From NCBI RefSeq assembly GCF_014041935.1, contig NZ_CP059491.1, forward strand, positions 2,170,001 through 2,234,000: a stretch of DNA of 64,000 bases, written 5' to 3'. This DNA is from Gordonia jinghuaiqii (GTDB taxonomy: Bacteria > Actinomycetota > Actinomycetes > Mycobacteriales > Mycobacteriaceae). Within the stretch, counting starts at the first letter, position 1. Every line of letters starts with the position of its first letter. Shown here piece after piece: positions 45,050 to 52,984 of this stretch. The notes below the pieces were generated by a model. It was not told where the DNA came from. It searched no databases and was given only the letters and a program-made list of their open reading frames with translations. The translations under genes were made by a program, and so were the position numbers.

Positions 45050-45976
45050 ATGGGTGGGATGAGCGAATGCCTGGAGCGCAGCACCCGAGCGCCGGTCGAC
45101 GCCGGACCCGCGGTCACGGTGCTCGTCGTCGGGGGAACGGGCGAATCCTATCCCGGTGACGTCCGCACCAGGGTCTCCGGGCTTCTCGGTGCGGTCGCCG
45201 CCGAACTCGACGAGCGCTTCGACTGCCGCTGGGTAGGCTATCCGGCCAGCTACGGACCCACACCGCATCCGGGCGGGCTGAGTTTCGCCGCGAGTGTGGC
45301 AATGGGGTCTCGCAGGCTACGAGCCGCGATCGAGACGGTGGCCGGCCCCGTCGCGCTGGTCGGCTACTCCCAGGGCGCCGTGGTCATCCGGGTCGCGCTC
45401 GCCGAACTCCGGGCGTCGGGCAGCGCGGTGTTCGACCGGCTGCTGGGCGTCGGACTCGTCGCCGATCCGCACCAACCGCCCGGCGTGGTGCCCGGTTGTG
45501 ACGGTTGGGGTGTCGCGGGACCCGGTGGCGAGTTGCCTCCGGGCGTCGCTGTGCGGTGGGTGGGAGCTCCCGAGGACATGATCTGCAACGCCCGCGCCGA
45601 CTCGCTGGTGCGCGACATCGCCGACCTCACCCGCGCGATGACCTTCGCGGCCGCCGGCAGATGGCGGCGGAGCGTATGGGAAGTCATGCGCGGCAATTCA
45701 TTTCAGAATGCTCGACGCACCTCGGTGGGTCCCGCGCAATGGCGGCGCGACGTCGGGCGGCTGGCTTCGGCGTGGTGGGAGATCAGGTGCTACCTGCCCG
45801 CGGTGATGCGGGTCAGGGGTGTGGCCGTCACCAATTCGCCGGGGGGCCGGCACACGTCGTATCAGACCGAGCCGTACCGCCGGGCCTCGATCACCGACCC
45901 CGCGTCGACGGGCTGTCAGGTGATCGCGCAGTGGCTACAGGTGCAGGTGACGTTCGCCGGGCTCCCCGCGGCGTAG
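45050..45976 (+). CDS. LysB / PE-PPE-like serine esterase
   Basis: 308-residue alpha/beta hydrolase without a clear signal peptide. It opens with a strand and loop VTVLVVGGTGESYPGD, then WVGYPASYGP, and has the nucleophile elbow GYSQGA (S107). A likely Asp lies in VGAPEDMICN and a His near the end in GGRHTSY. This order matches the cutinase/LysB/PE-PPE esterase superfamily; phage LysB cleaves mycolic acid from arabinogalactan. A chromosomal envelope-lipid esterase is the best reading, and a decayed prophage gene is the alternative, although no phage neighbours exist. Start ATG at 45050 or 45059 (MSECLERS). It ends at a strong bidirectional terminator. Confidence 0.75.
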   Translation: MGGMSECLERSTRAPVDAGPAVTVLVVGGTGESYPGDVRTRVSGLLGAVAAELDERFDCRWVGYPASYGPTPHPGGLSFAASVAMGSRRLRAAIETVAGPVALVGYSQGAVVIRVALAELRASGSAVFDRLLGVGLVADPHQPPGVVPGCDGWGVAGPGGELPPGVAVRWVGAPEDMICNARADSLVRDIADLTRAMTFAAAGRWRRSVWEVMRGNSFQNARRTSVGPAQWRRDVGRLASAWWEIRCYLPAVMRVRGVAVTNSPGGRHTSYQTEPYRRASITDPASTGCQVIAQWLQVQVTFAGLPAA

Positions 45977-45990
45977 GCGCTCCACCGCAA

Positions 45991-46032
45991 CGACGAGGGG
46001 CCGGTCACCGCGTGGTGACCGGCCCCTCGTCG
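45991..46032. terminator. Bidirectional terminator between esterase and L,D-transpeptidase
   Basis: Perfect 19-bp stem (CGACGAGGGGCCGGTCACC and complement) with loop GCGT, between convergent genes. Confidence 0.82.
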
Positions 46033-46065
46033 AATCTCGGTTGTGTCCTGAGCGGAATCGGCGAC

Positions 46066-46764
46066 CTAGTCGCCGGCGAACTGCGGGCCGACGGTGTTGC
46101 GGACGACGATCGGGGTGTTGCGGGGAACGTTGTCGTACACCCACTTGCCGTACTCGGTGGTCACGTTGATGCAGCCGTGGCTCACGTTGCTGCGTCCCTG
46201 CTGATTGACCGACCACGGAGCGGCATGGATGAAGATGCCGTCCCAGGACATGCGTGTCGCGTACTCGACATAGGTGCGGTAGCCCTCGGCGGAGTCGACC
46301 GGGACGCCGTACGTGGACGAATCCATGTACATGTCGCGGTACTTCTCCTTGGTGTGGTAGACGCCGTTCGGGGTCGGATGCTTGTCCGAGCCCATCGAGA
46401 TCGGCATCTTCTTGACGACCTTGCCGTTGTGCCACCAGGTGATGGTGTGGGTGTTGTCGTCTGCCAGCGCGATGTAACCGGTCGACGTCTTGACGTTCGG
46501 CATCGCGGGATCGGCGGGCTTGTCCTCGGTGGTGCTCGACGGCGGGGCCGGAGCTTCCGGGGTGGTCGACGGCGGGGGAGTGGGCAGGCCGGGGATCTGA
46601 GGGATCTCGACTGGCGGCAGGCCCGGGATGACGGTGACCGGGACGGCGTTGGCCACACCCGGGAGCGCGAGGCACATGGCCAGGACGCCGAAGACGACTG
46701 CGGTGAGTCGTCGAGCCGAGCGTCGGCGAGTCGACCGCGAGGTCGGCACTTGGGAAGTCAGCAC
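46066..46764 (-). CDS. L,D-transpeptidase (YkuD domain), secreted
   Basis: 232 residues from the GTG at 46764. A basic N-terminus and hydrophobic stretch (RRLTAVVFGVLAMCLALPG) ending in VANAVPV form a signal peptide. A Pro/Thr-rich linker (about 55-85) precedes the YkuD catalytic domain, with HAAPWSVNQQ and the active-site SHGCINVTT (H196, C198). It forms 3-3 cross-links in peptidoglycan or attaches proteins, outside the membrane. The domain has none of the N-terminal Ig-like modules of LdtMt2, so it is a short LdtC/E-like or fifth-class enzyme. The start is not certain: AAGGT is 10 nt upstream, and the frame runs on to 46926. CRP-like and palindromic sites lie upstream. Confidence 0.88.
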   Translation of the reverse strand: MLTSQVPTSRSTRRRSARRLTAVVFGVLAMCLALPGVANAVPVTVIPGLPPVEIPQIPGLPTPPPSTTPEAPAPPSSTTEDKPADPAMPNVKTSTGYIALADDNTHTITWWHNGKVVKKMPISMGSDKHPTPNGVYHTKEKYRDMYMDSSTYGVPVDSAEGYRTYVEYATRMSWDGIFIHAAPWSVNQQGRSNVSHGCINVTTEYGKWVYDNVPRNTPIVVRNTVGPQFAGD

Positions 46765-46826
46765 TTTGGTCGTACCTTTGATTCGATGAATGTTCCGCGC
46801 ATCGGCCTGAGCGCAGATTCCATCGT

Positions 46827-46843
46827 TACACAACCGTTGTGTA
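46827..46843. promoter_or_regulatory. 17-bp perfect palindrome upstream of the L,D-transpeptidase
   Basis: TACACAAC-C-GTTGTGTA, 63 nt upstream of the transpeptidase start, in the place expected for an operator overlapping the promoter. The binding protein is unknown. Confidence 0.55.
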
Positions 46844-46938
46844 CGGACCAAGAGTCGACGGTGTTCACCAAGGCCGCGATCACGAATTGGCAGTACGAAG
46901 TGGTAAAAACCCGAGGTGGGGACCATGTCTCAATCTGG

Positions 46939-46954
46939 TGTGACTGTCATCACA
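46939..46954. promoter_or_regulatory. CRP/GlxR-type binding site
   Basis: TGTGA-CTGTCA-TCACA has both half-sites perfect and the exact 6-nt spacing of the CRP/GlxR consensus. It is 175 nt upstream of the L,D-transpeptidase start. The 46765-47088 gap contains no gene besides these sites. Confidence 0.6.
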
Positions 46955-47088
46955 TCGGGGTCTCGCACGACCGTCTTCGTGGTGCAGGCGCCCATCTTGG
47001 TCGCCCGTGCTTCGTCGCTGTGCCGAGGAAAGTGAACGGAATCGTTTATCCACTGTTACTTGGACTTTGACTTCTGTTTACGTTCGCC

Positions 47089-47274
47089 TCAGGCGGGCTG
47101 GGGGTGCTCGGTGCGTAGATGACGGACCGGTTCGGAGCATGACTCGTCGCGGCATACGAGCATCACGTCGACGCGGCCGACGCCTGCCTCGGACTCCGTG
47201 ACGTCCCGGCGCACATATAGAGGCGCACCGCAGGAGTGGCATTTCCGCTGAGTTTTCGTGTGAGTAGAGGACAT
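47089..47274 (-). CDS. Small zinc-ribbon protein
   Basis: 61-residue protein with two Cys pairs, CHSCG near residue 12 and CRDESC near residue 45, spaced as in a rubredoxin-like or treble-clef zinc ribbon. Between them lies APLYVRRDVTESEAGVG. The ATG at 47274 has GAGG 4 nt upstream; the frame is open to 47484 without further features. No signal peptide, so cytosolic. I do not recognise a named family. Small zinc ribbons of this type often bind nucleic acid or serve as zinc stores; nothing here decides between these. It is divergent from the small secreted-protein gene, with about 290 bp between starts. Confidence 0.6.
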   Translation of the reverse strand: MSSTHTKTQRKCHSCGAPLYVRRDVTESEAGVGRVDVMLVCRDESCSEPVRHLRTEHPQPA

Positions 47275-47566
47275 GGCCTCAGCGTACGCCGCGCGTGTGG
47301 TGTGGGTCACATGTTCGATCTCGCTCGCGGCGGCCGGTATGGCCTGCTCGCGACCCGAGATCGGGGGATTGTAAAGGCGCTGCGCGCTGGATTGAGCTCG
47401 GTTGTGTGGAGTATCGGCGTCGAATCGGACTCGATGAGCGCGAAATCGCAACGAGTGTGCAAAGGAAGTGGAACGTGTACGCAAACGCCAGCACGAAGAA
47501 GGGAGGCGGAGCGAGGAACGCGACCCCTCTCGTCCGGAGGGGTCGACCGATCAAAGGAAGACCGAT

Positions 47567-47830
47567 ATGAATGGAACAACGAAGTTCCGACCCATAGCAA
47601 TACTAACATTCGCCATCGCCGCCGGCTTGGGGGGCGCAGGATTGGCCAATGCGGAGGCACCCTGCATGACCACCCTCGCCGACGGTCACCGCGTGCCCTG
47701 CCCACCTGCGGTCGTCTCGACCGGTCCGGGAACGGATTACGCCGATTCCGGGCAATCGCAGCAGGGCAAGCAAGACGAACAGGCACAACGCGACATCGTC
47801 ATCGTCGAGCTCTGGGAGTTGTTCGCCTGA
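47567..47830 (+). CDS. Small secreted protein
   Basis: 87-residue protein with a clear signal peptide: MNGTTKFRP, a hydrophobic core IAILTFAIAAGLGGAG, and cleavage probably after LANA or ANAEA. The mature part is about 60 residues with two cysteines (APCMTT and RVPCPP) that could form one disulfide, a Gln/Asp-rich segment and the end IVIVELWELFA. The ATG at 47567 has AAGGAAG 7 nt upstream; the frame extends upstream to 47468 without a better start. No family recognised. A terminator follows the stop. Confidence 0.65.
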   Translation: MNGTTKFRPIAILTFAIAAGLGGAGLANAEAPCMTTLADGHRVPCPPAVVSTGPGTDYADSGQSQQGKQDEQAQRDIVIVELWELFA

Positions 47831-47850
47831 TAGGGATGGGCTCACGAGCC

Positions 47851-47889
47851 GGACGTCACCCCGGATGAGATCCGGCCGGGGTGACGTCC
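47851..47889. terminator. Terminator shared by the small secreted gene and tRNA-Gly
   Basis: Perfect 14-bp stem GGACGTCACCCCGG / CCGGGGTGACGTCC with an 11-nt loop, between a plus-strand gene end and the 3' end of a minus-strand tRNA. Confidence 0.78.
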
Positions 47890-47894
47890 CCATG

Positions 47895-47968
47895 TGGAGC
47901 GGGTGACGGGAATCGAACCCGCGTAGCTAGTTTGGAAGACTAGGGCTCTACCATTGAGCTACACCCGC
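47895..47968 (-). tRNA. tRNA-Gly (TCC anticodon)
   Basis: Minus-strand cloverleaf: acceptor GCGGGTG/CACCCGC, anticodon arm CTAGT-CTTCCAA-ACTAG (anticodon TCC), T arm CGGGTTCGATTCCCG. Discriminator T and an encoded CCA end (47897-47895). Confidence 0.94.
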
Positions 47969-48195
47969 GTTGCCTGCGGCCGGGCGAACCCGGCTGCGCT
48001 TGCGAAGAGGACTGTACCGGTAGACGCCCCGGATTTCGAAATCGGGGTCACCGCCCGCGGCCGGCCTTCGGAGAGGTGGTCCGGCGGACCCCTTCGGGCA
48101 CCCGTCGGCGGGGCCGCCGGGCATGCCACGTACTATCTTCTGTTGGCCCTGATGCACGGTCGCCCGACAGGGTCGTCGTCGCGTGAAACGGACCA

Positions 48196-48269
48196 CGGGA
48201 TGTGGCGCAGCTTGGTAGCGCATCCGCTTTGGGAGCGGAGGGTCGCAGGTTCAAATCCTGTCATCCCGA
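48196..48269 (+). tRNA. tRNA-Pro (TGG anticodon)
   Basis: Cloverleaf with acceptor CGGGATG/CATCCCG, D arm GGCGCAGCTTGGTAGCGC, anticodon arm TCCGC-TTTGGGA-GCGGA (anticodon TGG), and T arm around GGTTCAAATCC. Discriminator A, CCA not encoded. It lies 86 bp upstream of tig. Confidence 0.94.
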
Positions 48270-48355
48270 CTCGAACGATGTGGCCGACCCGGTCACCGGA
48301 GAAGTCACCGAAAACCGGACTTTCACCACAACGCAGATATAAGGAGCATTGAGGC

Positions 48356-49720
48356 GTGAAGAGCACTGTCGAACAACTCACCCCGACCCGAGTGAAGCTC
48401 AACGTCGAGGTCCCGTTCGAGGAGCTGTCGGCAGACTTCGACCGGGCATACCAGTCGTTGGCCCAGCAGATCCGCATCCCCGGATTCCGTCCGGGTAAGG
48501 CGCCTGCGAAGCTGATCGAGGCTCGTGTCGGCCGCGACTCCATCCTGGCCCAGGTCGTCAACGATGCCATCCCGGCCAAGTACTCCGAGGCTGTCGCAGA
48601 GACCGAGACCAAGGCCATCGGCCAGCCCGAGATCGATCTCTCCGAGCTGAAGTACGGCGAGTCCGTCACCTTCACCGCCGAGGTCGACGTCCGTCCCGAG
48701 ATCTCCCTGCCCGACTACTCGACCCTCTCGGTCGAGGTCGACGCCATCGAGATCGACGACGCGGCGGTCGACGAGCAGCTCGAAGGCCTGCGTGCGCGCT
48801 TCGGCACCCTCAAGGGCGTCGAGCGCGGCGTCGAGAACGGTGACTTCGTCTCGATCGATCTGGCCGCCACCGTCGACGGCGAGCCCGTCGAGGAGGCCAC
48901 CACCGAGGGTCTGTCCCACGAGGTCGGTTCCGGACAGCTGATCGACGGCCTCGACGATGCCCTCATCGGCCTCAAGGCAGGGGAGAGCAAGGAGTTCACC
49001 ACCAAGCTGGTCGCAGGCGATCACGCCGGTGACGAGGCGCTGGTGAAGGTGACCGTTCAGTCGGTCAAGGAGCGCGAGCTGCCCGAGGTCGATGACGACT
49101 TCGCCCAGATGGCCAGCGAGTTCGACACCGTCGACGAGCTGCGCGAGAGCCTGCGTGAGCGGGTGGCGCAGACGGCGAAGCTGGAGCAGGCCAACAAGAT
49201 CCGCGACGCCGTGCTCGACAAGCTCATCGAGACCGTCGACATCCCGCTGCCGGAGAAGGTCGTCGACGAAGAGGTCGAGGGTCAGCAGCACCAGATCATC
49301 CACGCGCTCGGTCACGACGACGAGCAGGTCGCGAAGTTCCTCGAGGCGCAGGGCAAGACCCGCGAGGAGTGGGACGCCGAGGCACGCGGTGAGGCCGAGA
49401 AGTCGGTCAAGCAGCAGCTGCTTCTCGACGCGATCGCCGACCAGCAGGACACCGAGGTCAGCCAGGACGAGCTGACCCAGCAGATCATCTTCACCGCACA
49501 GCGGTACGGCATGCAGCCGCAGGAGTTCATCCAGCAGCTGACGCAGGCCAACCAGGTGGGTGCCGTCTACGCCGACGTCCGCCGAGGCAAGTCGCTGGCC
49601 GCCATCGTCGGCGAGGTGACCGTCACCGACACCAACGGTGAGACCGTCGACACCACCGAGTACTTCGCCGGTAACGACGACGCCGCTGCCGACGAGTCCG
49701 ACTCCGACTCCGACAACTGA
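48356..49720 (+). CDS. tig: Trigger factor
   Basis: 454-residue ribosome-bound chaperone and peptidyl-prolyl isomerase. The N-terminal ribosome-binding domain (1-110) has the signature IPGFRPGKAP (residues about 42-52). The FKBP-type PPIase domain (about 155-240) has GDFVSIDLAATVDGEPVE and GLKAGESKEF. The helical arms (about 250-420) include RGEAEKSVKQQLLLDAIA. The C-terminus is acidic and probably disordered (DDAAADESDSDSDN). It starts with GTG at 48356. tig is followed by clpP1, clpP2 and clpX on the same strand, the conserved proteostasis cluster, with a separate promoter region before clpP1. Confidence 0.96.
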   Translation: MKSTVEQLTPTRVKLNVEVPFEELSADFDRAYQSLAQQIRIPGFRPGKAPAKLIEARVGRDSILAQVVNDAIPAKYSEAVAETETKAIGQPEIDLSELKYGESVTFTAEVDVRPEISLPDYSTLSVEVDAIEIDDAAVDEQLEGLRARFGTLKGVERGVENGDFVSIDLAATVDGEPVEEATTEGLSHEVGSGQLIDGLDDALIGLKAGESKEFTTKLVAGDHAGDEALVKVTVQSVKERELPEVDDDFAQMASEFDTVDELRESLRERVAQTAKLEQANKIRDAVLDKLIETVDIPLPEKVVDEEVEGQQHQIIHALGHDDEQVAKFLEAQGKTREEWDAEARGEAEKSVKQQLLLDAIADQQDTEVSQDELTQQIIFTAQRYGMQPQEFIQQLTQANQVGAVYADVRRGKSLAAIVGEVTVTDTNGETVDTTEYFAGNDDAAADESDSDSDN

Positions 49721-49841
49721 GTCGGCGCGGGACTGGCCACCCGCATCGTTTTCGCACGCACATCGCCGGTCCCCGTCCGCGGGGGCCGGCGATTGCCGTC
49801 ACCTCCGCGCCTCTCCTGCGCGCCCGCCGGGACGGGGGCCT

Positions 49842-49859
49842 GTTCTGCTCTCAGCGAAT
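49842..49859 (+). promoter_or_regulatory. Weak ClgR-like site upstream of clpP1
   Basis: TGCTctcaGCGAA resembles the ClgR operator core CGCy-N4-GCGww with two core mismatches. It is about 140 nt upstream of clpP1, whose operon is ClgR-controlled in corynebacteria and mycobacteria. The rest of the 49721-49997 gap shows nothing further. Confidence 0.3.
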
Positions 49860-49997
49860 AGACGTGTCCTCGGGAGTGTCCGCGGGTGTGCATTGGTTAG
49901 TGTCGGTGAGGACGTCAGATACAGACCGACGGAACGTGTGCGACACCTCGCGAGGGGTGACGCACAGGTCATGACAACAAGGCAAAGGTAGGAACCC

Positions 49998-50597
49998 GTG
50001 AGTGAGCCGACCATCCACACACCCTCGATGAGTTCGGGTATGGCTGGGTTGAACCTGACCGATTCGGTGTTCGAGCGTCTGCTGCGCGAACGCATCATCT
50101 TCCTGGGCACCCAGGTCGACGATGAGATCGCCAACCGGCTGTGTGCGCAGATCCTGCTGCTCGCCGCCGAGGACCCGCACAAGGACATCCACCTCTACAT
50201 CAATTCGCCCGGTGGCTCGGTCACCGCGGGCATGGCCATCTTCGACACCATGCAGCTCGCCGAGTGCGACATCGCGACCTACGCGATGGGTATGGCCGCG
50301 TCGATGGGACAGTTCCTGCTCGCCGCCGGCACCAAGGGCAAGCGTCACGCACTGCCGCACGCGCGGATCATGATGCACCAGCCCTCGGCGGGTATCGGTG
50401 GCACCGCCGCCGACATCGCGATCCAGGCCGAGCAGTTCGCGCTCACCAAGAAGGAGATGAACCGGCTCAACGCCGATTTCAGTGGTCAGCCGCTCGAGAA
50501 GATCGAAGCCGATGCCGACCGTGACAAGTGGTTCACCGCGGAGCAGGCCAAGGAGTACGGCTTCGTCGACAAGGTGATCTCGCGTCCGGGTCAGTGA
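49998..50597 (+). CDS. clpP1: ATP-dependent Clp protease proteolytic subunit 1
   Basis: 199-residue serine peptidase of the Clp proteasome-like chamber. Catalytic S102 ([10 protein letters not shown]) and H127 ([10 protein letters not shown]) are present, with the Asp in the ADADRD segment near 172-176. YINSPGGSV forms the oxyanion strand. It starts with GTG at 49998 preceded by AAGGTAGG. In actinobacteria ClpP1 and ClpP2 form one mixed tetradecamer that needs both rings. It is followed by clpP2 with about 80 bp between the coding regions, in one operon. Confidence 0.96.
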   Translation: MSEPTIHTPSMSSGMAGLNLTDSVFERLLRERIIFLGTQVDDEIANRLCAQILLLAAEDPHKDIHLYINSPGGSVTAGMAIFDTMQLAECDIATYAMGMAASMGQFLLAAGTKGKRHALPHARIMMHQPSAGIGGTAADIAIQAEQFALTKKEMNRLNADFSGQPLEKIEADADRDKWFTAEQAKEYGFVDKVISRPGQ

Positions 50598-50676
50598 CCC
50601 CCGGGATTCGATGACCCCGGATCCGACCACCGCGATCAAGTCACCTTCGAGTCACACCTACTCAATGGAGCAACAG

Positions 50677-51375
50677 ATGACCAACTCTCCCTCTCTGGAC
50701 GGTATGCCCGCCGAGGTCGCCGCCGGAATCCCCAGCTCGGCGCTGGCGCTCAAGAACATCCAGGCGCGCTACATCCTGCCGTCGTTCATCGAGCACACTC
50801 CGAACGGGCAGCGCCAGTACGACCCGTACGCCAAGCTCTTCGAGGAGCGCATCGTCTTCGTCGGCACGCCGATCGACCAGGTCGTGTCCAACGACGTCAT
50901 GGCGCAGCTGCTCGTTCTCGAGTCGCAGGACCCCGACCGCGACATCACCATGTACATCAACTCGCCCGGCGGCAGCGTGCCGGACATGCTCGCCATCTAC
51001 GACACGATGCAGTACGTCCACTGCGACATCGTGACGGTGTGCCTCGGTGAGGCGGCGTCGGCGGCGGCGATCCTGCTCGCGGGCGGAACCCCCGGCAAGC
51101 GTGCGGCACTGCCGAACGCGACCGTCCTGATCCACCAGCCGCGCACCGGCGGCGCCTACCAGGGTCAGGTCTCCGACCTCGAGATCCAGGCCGCCGAGAT
51201 CGAGCGCATCCGTGACCGGCTCGACGAGATCCTCTCCGGTCACACCGGTCAGGACAAGGCGAAGATCCGCAAGGACACCGATCGTGACAACATCCTGACC
51301 GCCGCGGCGGCCAAGGAGTACGGCATCATCGACGAGGTCTTCGAGTACCGCAAGAAGTCCATGAGAAAGTCCTGA
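50677..51375 (+). CDS. clpP2: ATP-dependent Clp protease proteolytic subunit 2
   Basis: 232-residue partner subunit: S128 in [15 protein letters not shown]153 in [11 protein letters not shown], and [12 protein letters not shown]. The start ATG at 50677 is preferred because GGAG lies 7-8 nt upstream; in-frame ATGs at 50611 and 50665 would add up to 22 residues. ClpP2 carries the docking face for ClpX and ClpC1 in mycobacteria. The C-terminus RKKSMRKS is basic. A 243-bp gap without a recognisable gene separates it from clpX. Confidence 0.95.
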   Translation: MTNSPSLDGMPAEVAAGIPSSALALKNIQARYILPSFIEHTPNGQRQYDPYAKLFEERIVFVGTPIDQVVSNDVMAQLLVLESQDPDRDITMYINSPGGSVPDMLAIYDTMQYVHCDIVTVCLGEAASAAAILLAGGTPGKRAALPNATVLIHQPRTGGAYQGQVSDLEIQAAEIERIRDRLDEILSGHTGQDKAKIRKDTDRDNILTAAAAKEYGIIDEVFEYRKKSMRKS

Positions 51376-51618
51376 CGGTGCGGCGATAGTCGCGAACGGC
51401 GGCGGTTCCCCCGAGAAGAACCCGAACAATCAGTACAGAAGTCCCGGTTATTTAAGTCGCGACATTTGGCCTTATCGGTCGAAGTTCGAGCGGCACGCGG
51501 GTACCGTCGGGGGTTACTGGGCATTCAAGTGTCGATCAGATGACCCGTGCCCGGCTCCGTGCGACACGACGGTTCCCCACACGGCAGTCCGGCTACGAGG
51601 AAGTAGGTACAGCGCGAG

Positions 51619-52899
51619 ATGGCACGAATCGGAGATGGCGGCGACCTGCTGAAATGCTCTTTCTGCGGGAAGAGCCAGAAGCAGGTGAAGAAGCTCATCG
51701 CTGGCCCCGGCGTGTACATCTGCGATGAGTGCATCGACCTGTGCAACGAGATCATCGAGGAGGAGCTCGCCGAGAACGGCGACGTCAAACTCGACGAACT
51801 GCCCAAGCCGGCAGAGATCCGAGACTTCCTCGAGAAGTACGTGATCGGCCAGGACACGGCGAAGCGCACTCTCGCAGTGGCGGTGTACAACCACTACAAG
51901 CGCATTCAGGCGGGTGAGAAGAAGGACGCCCGTACGGGTGAGACCGTCGAGCTGATGAAGTCGAACATCCTCATGCTCGGCCCGACCGGTTGTGGCAAGA
52001 CGTATCTGGCGCAGACACTGGCGAAGATGCTCAATGTCCCGTTCGCAATCGCCGACGCCACTGCGCTCACCGAAGCCGGTTATGTGGGTGAGGATGTCGA
52101 GAACATCCTGCTGAAGCTGATCCAGGCCGCCGACTACGACGTCAAACGCGCCGAGACCGGCATCATCTACATCGATGAGGTCGACAAGATCGCACGTAAG
52201 AGTGAGAATCCGTCGATCACCCGGGACGTGTCCGGTGAAGGTGTGCAGCAGGCGCTGCTGAAGATCCTCGAGGGCACTCAGGCCTCGGTGCCGCCGCAGG
52301 GCGGGCGCAAGCATCCGCACCAGGAGTTCATCCAGATCGACACGACCAACGTGCTGTTCATCGTGGCGGGCGCGTTCGCCGGGCTCGAGAAGATCGTGTC
52401 CGAGCGGATCGGCAAGCGCGGCCTCGGTTTCGGTAACGAGGTGGCGAGCAAGGACGAGACCGACATGTCGGATCAGTTCGCCGACGTGATGCCGGAGGAT
52501 CTGATCAAGTTCGGTCTGATCCCGGAGTTCATCGGCCGGCTGCCGGTGGTCGCCTCGGTGACCAACCTGGACAAGGCCTCGCTGGTGAGCATCCTCTCGG
52601 AGCCGAAGAACGCACTCGTCAAGCAGTACACGCGGCTGTTCGACATGGACAACGTCGAACTCGAGTTCACCCAGGACGCGCTCGAGGCGGTGGCCGACCA
52701 GGCGATCCACCGCGGCACCGGTGCTCGTGGTCTGCGGGCCATCATGGAAGAGGTCCTGCTACCGGTGATGTACGACATCCCGAGCCGCGACGATGTCGAG
52801 AAGGTCGTCGTGACCGGTGAGACGGTGCGCGACAACGTGTTGCCGACCATCGTGCCGCGTAAGCCGACCAGCGACGAACGGCGTGACAAGAGCGCCTGA
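51619..52899 (+). CDS. clpX: ATP-dependent Clp protease ATP-binding subunit ClpX
   Basis: 426-residue AAA+ unfoldase. The N-terminal C4 zinc-binding domain (CSFCGK ... [10 protein letters not shown], about 14-40) dimerises and recruits adaptors. Walker A GPTGCGKT is near residue 120, Walker [12 protein letters not shown] near 180, and the pore-loop and sensor motifs follow ([24 protein letters not shown]). An IGF-type loop region for ClpP docking is expected in the segment around 265-285 ([12 protein letters not shown]). ATG at 51619. It delivers substrates to ClpP1P2. A strong terminator follows the stop. Confidence 0.97.
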   Translation: MARIGDGGDLLKCSFCGKSQKQVKKLIAGPGVYICDECIDLCNEIIEEELAENGDVKLDELPKPAEIRDFLEKYVIGQDTAKRTLAVAVYNHYKRIQAGEKKDARTGETVELMKSNILMLGPTGCGKTYLAQTLAKMLNVPFAIADATALTEAGYVGEDVENILLKLIQAADYDVKRAETGIIYIDEVDKIARKSENPSITRDVSGEGVQQALLKILEGTQASVPPQGGRKHPHQEFIQIDTTNVLFIVAGAFAGLEKIVSERIGKRGLGFGNEVASKDETDMSDQFADVMPEDLIKFGLIPEFIGRLPVVASVTNLDKASLVSILSEPKNALVKQYTRLFDMDNVELEFTQDALEAVADQAIHRGTGARGLRAIMEEVLLPVMYDIPSRDDVEKVVVTGETVRDNVLPTIVPRKPTSDERRDKSA

Positions 52900-52921
52900 C
52901 GTACAACGGATTTCGAAGCAG

Positions 52922-52957
52922 AGCGATCCCCGCCCGGTGTTCCGGGCGGGGATCGCT
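52922..52957. terminator. Terminator between clpX and the FdhF/YdeP gene
   Basis: Perfect 16-bp stem AGCGATCCCCGCCCGG / CCGGGCGGGGATCGCT with loop TGTT, then TTCTC on the plus strand, between convergent genes. Confidence 0.85.
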
Positions 52958-52984
52958 TTCTCAGCTGTCCCCTCGGGTGGGGTG

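Noticed and set aside
45050..45976. Prophage remnant based on the LysB-like gene
   Set aside because: No integrase, terminase, structural or holin gene, and no attachment-site duplication at the flanking tRNA genes, so a host esterase is more likely.
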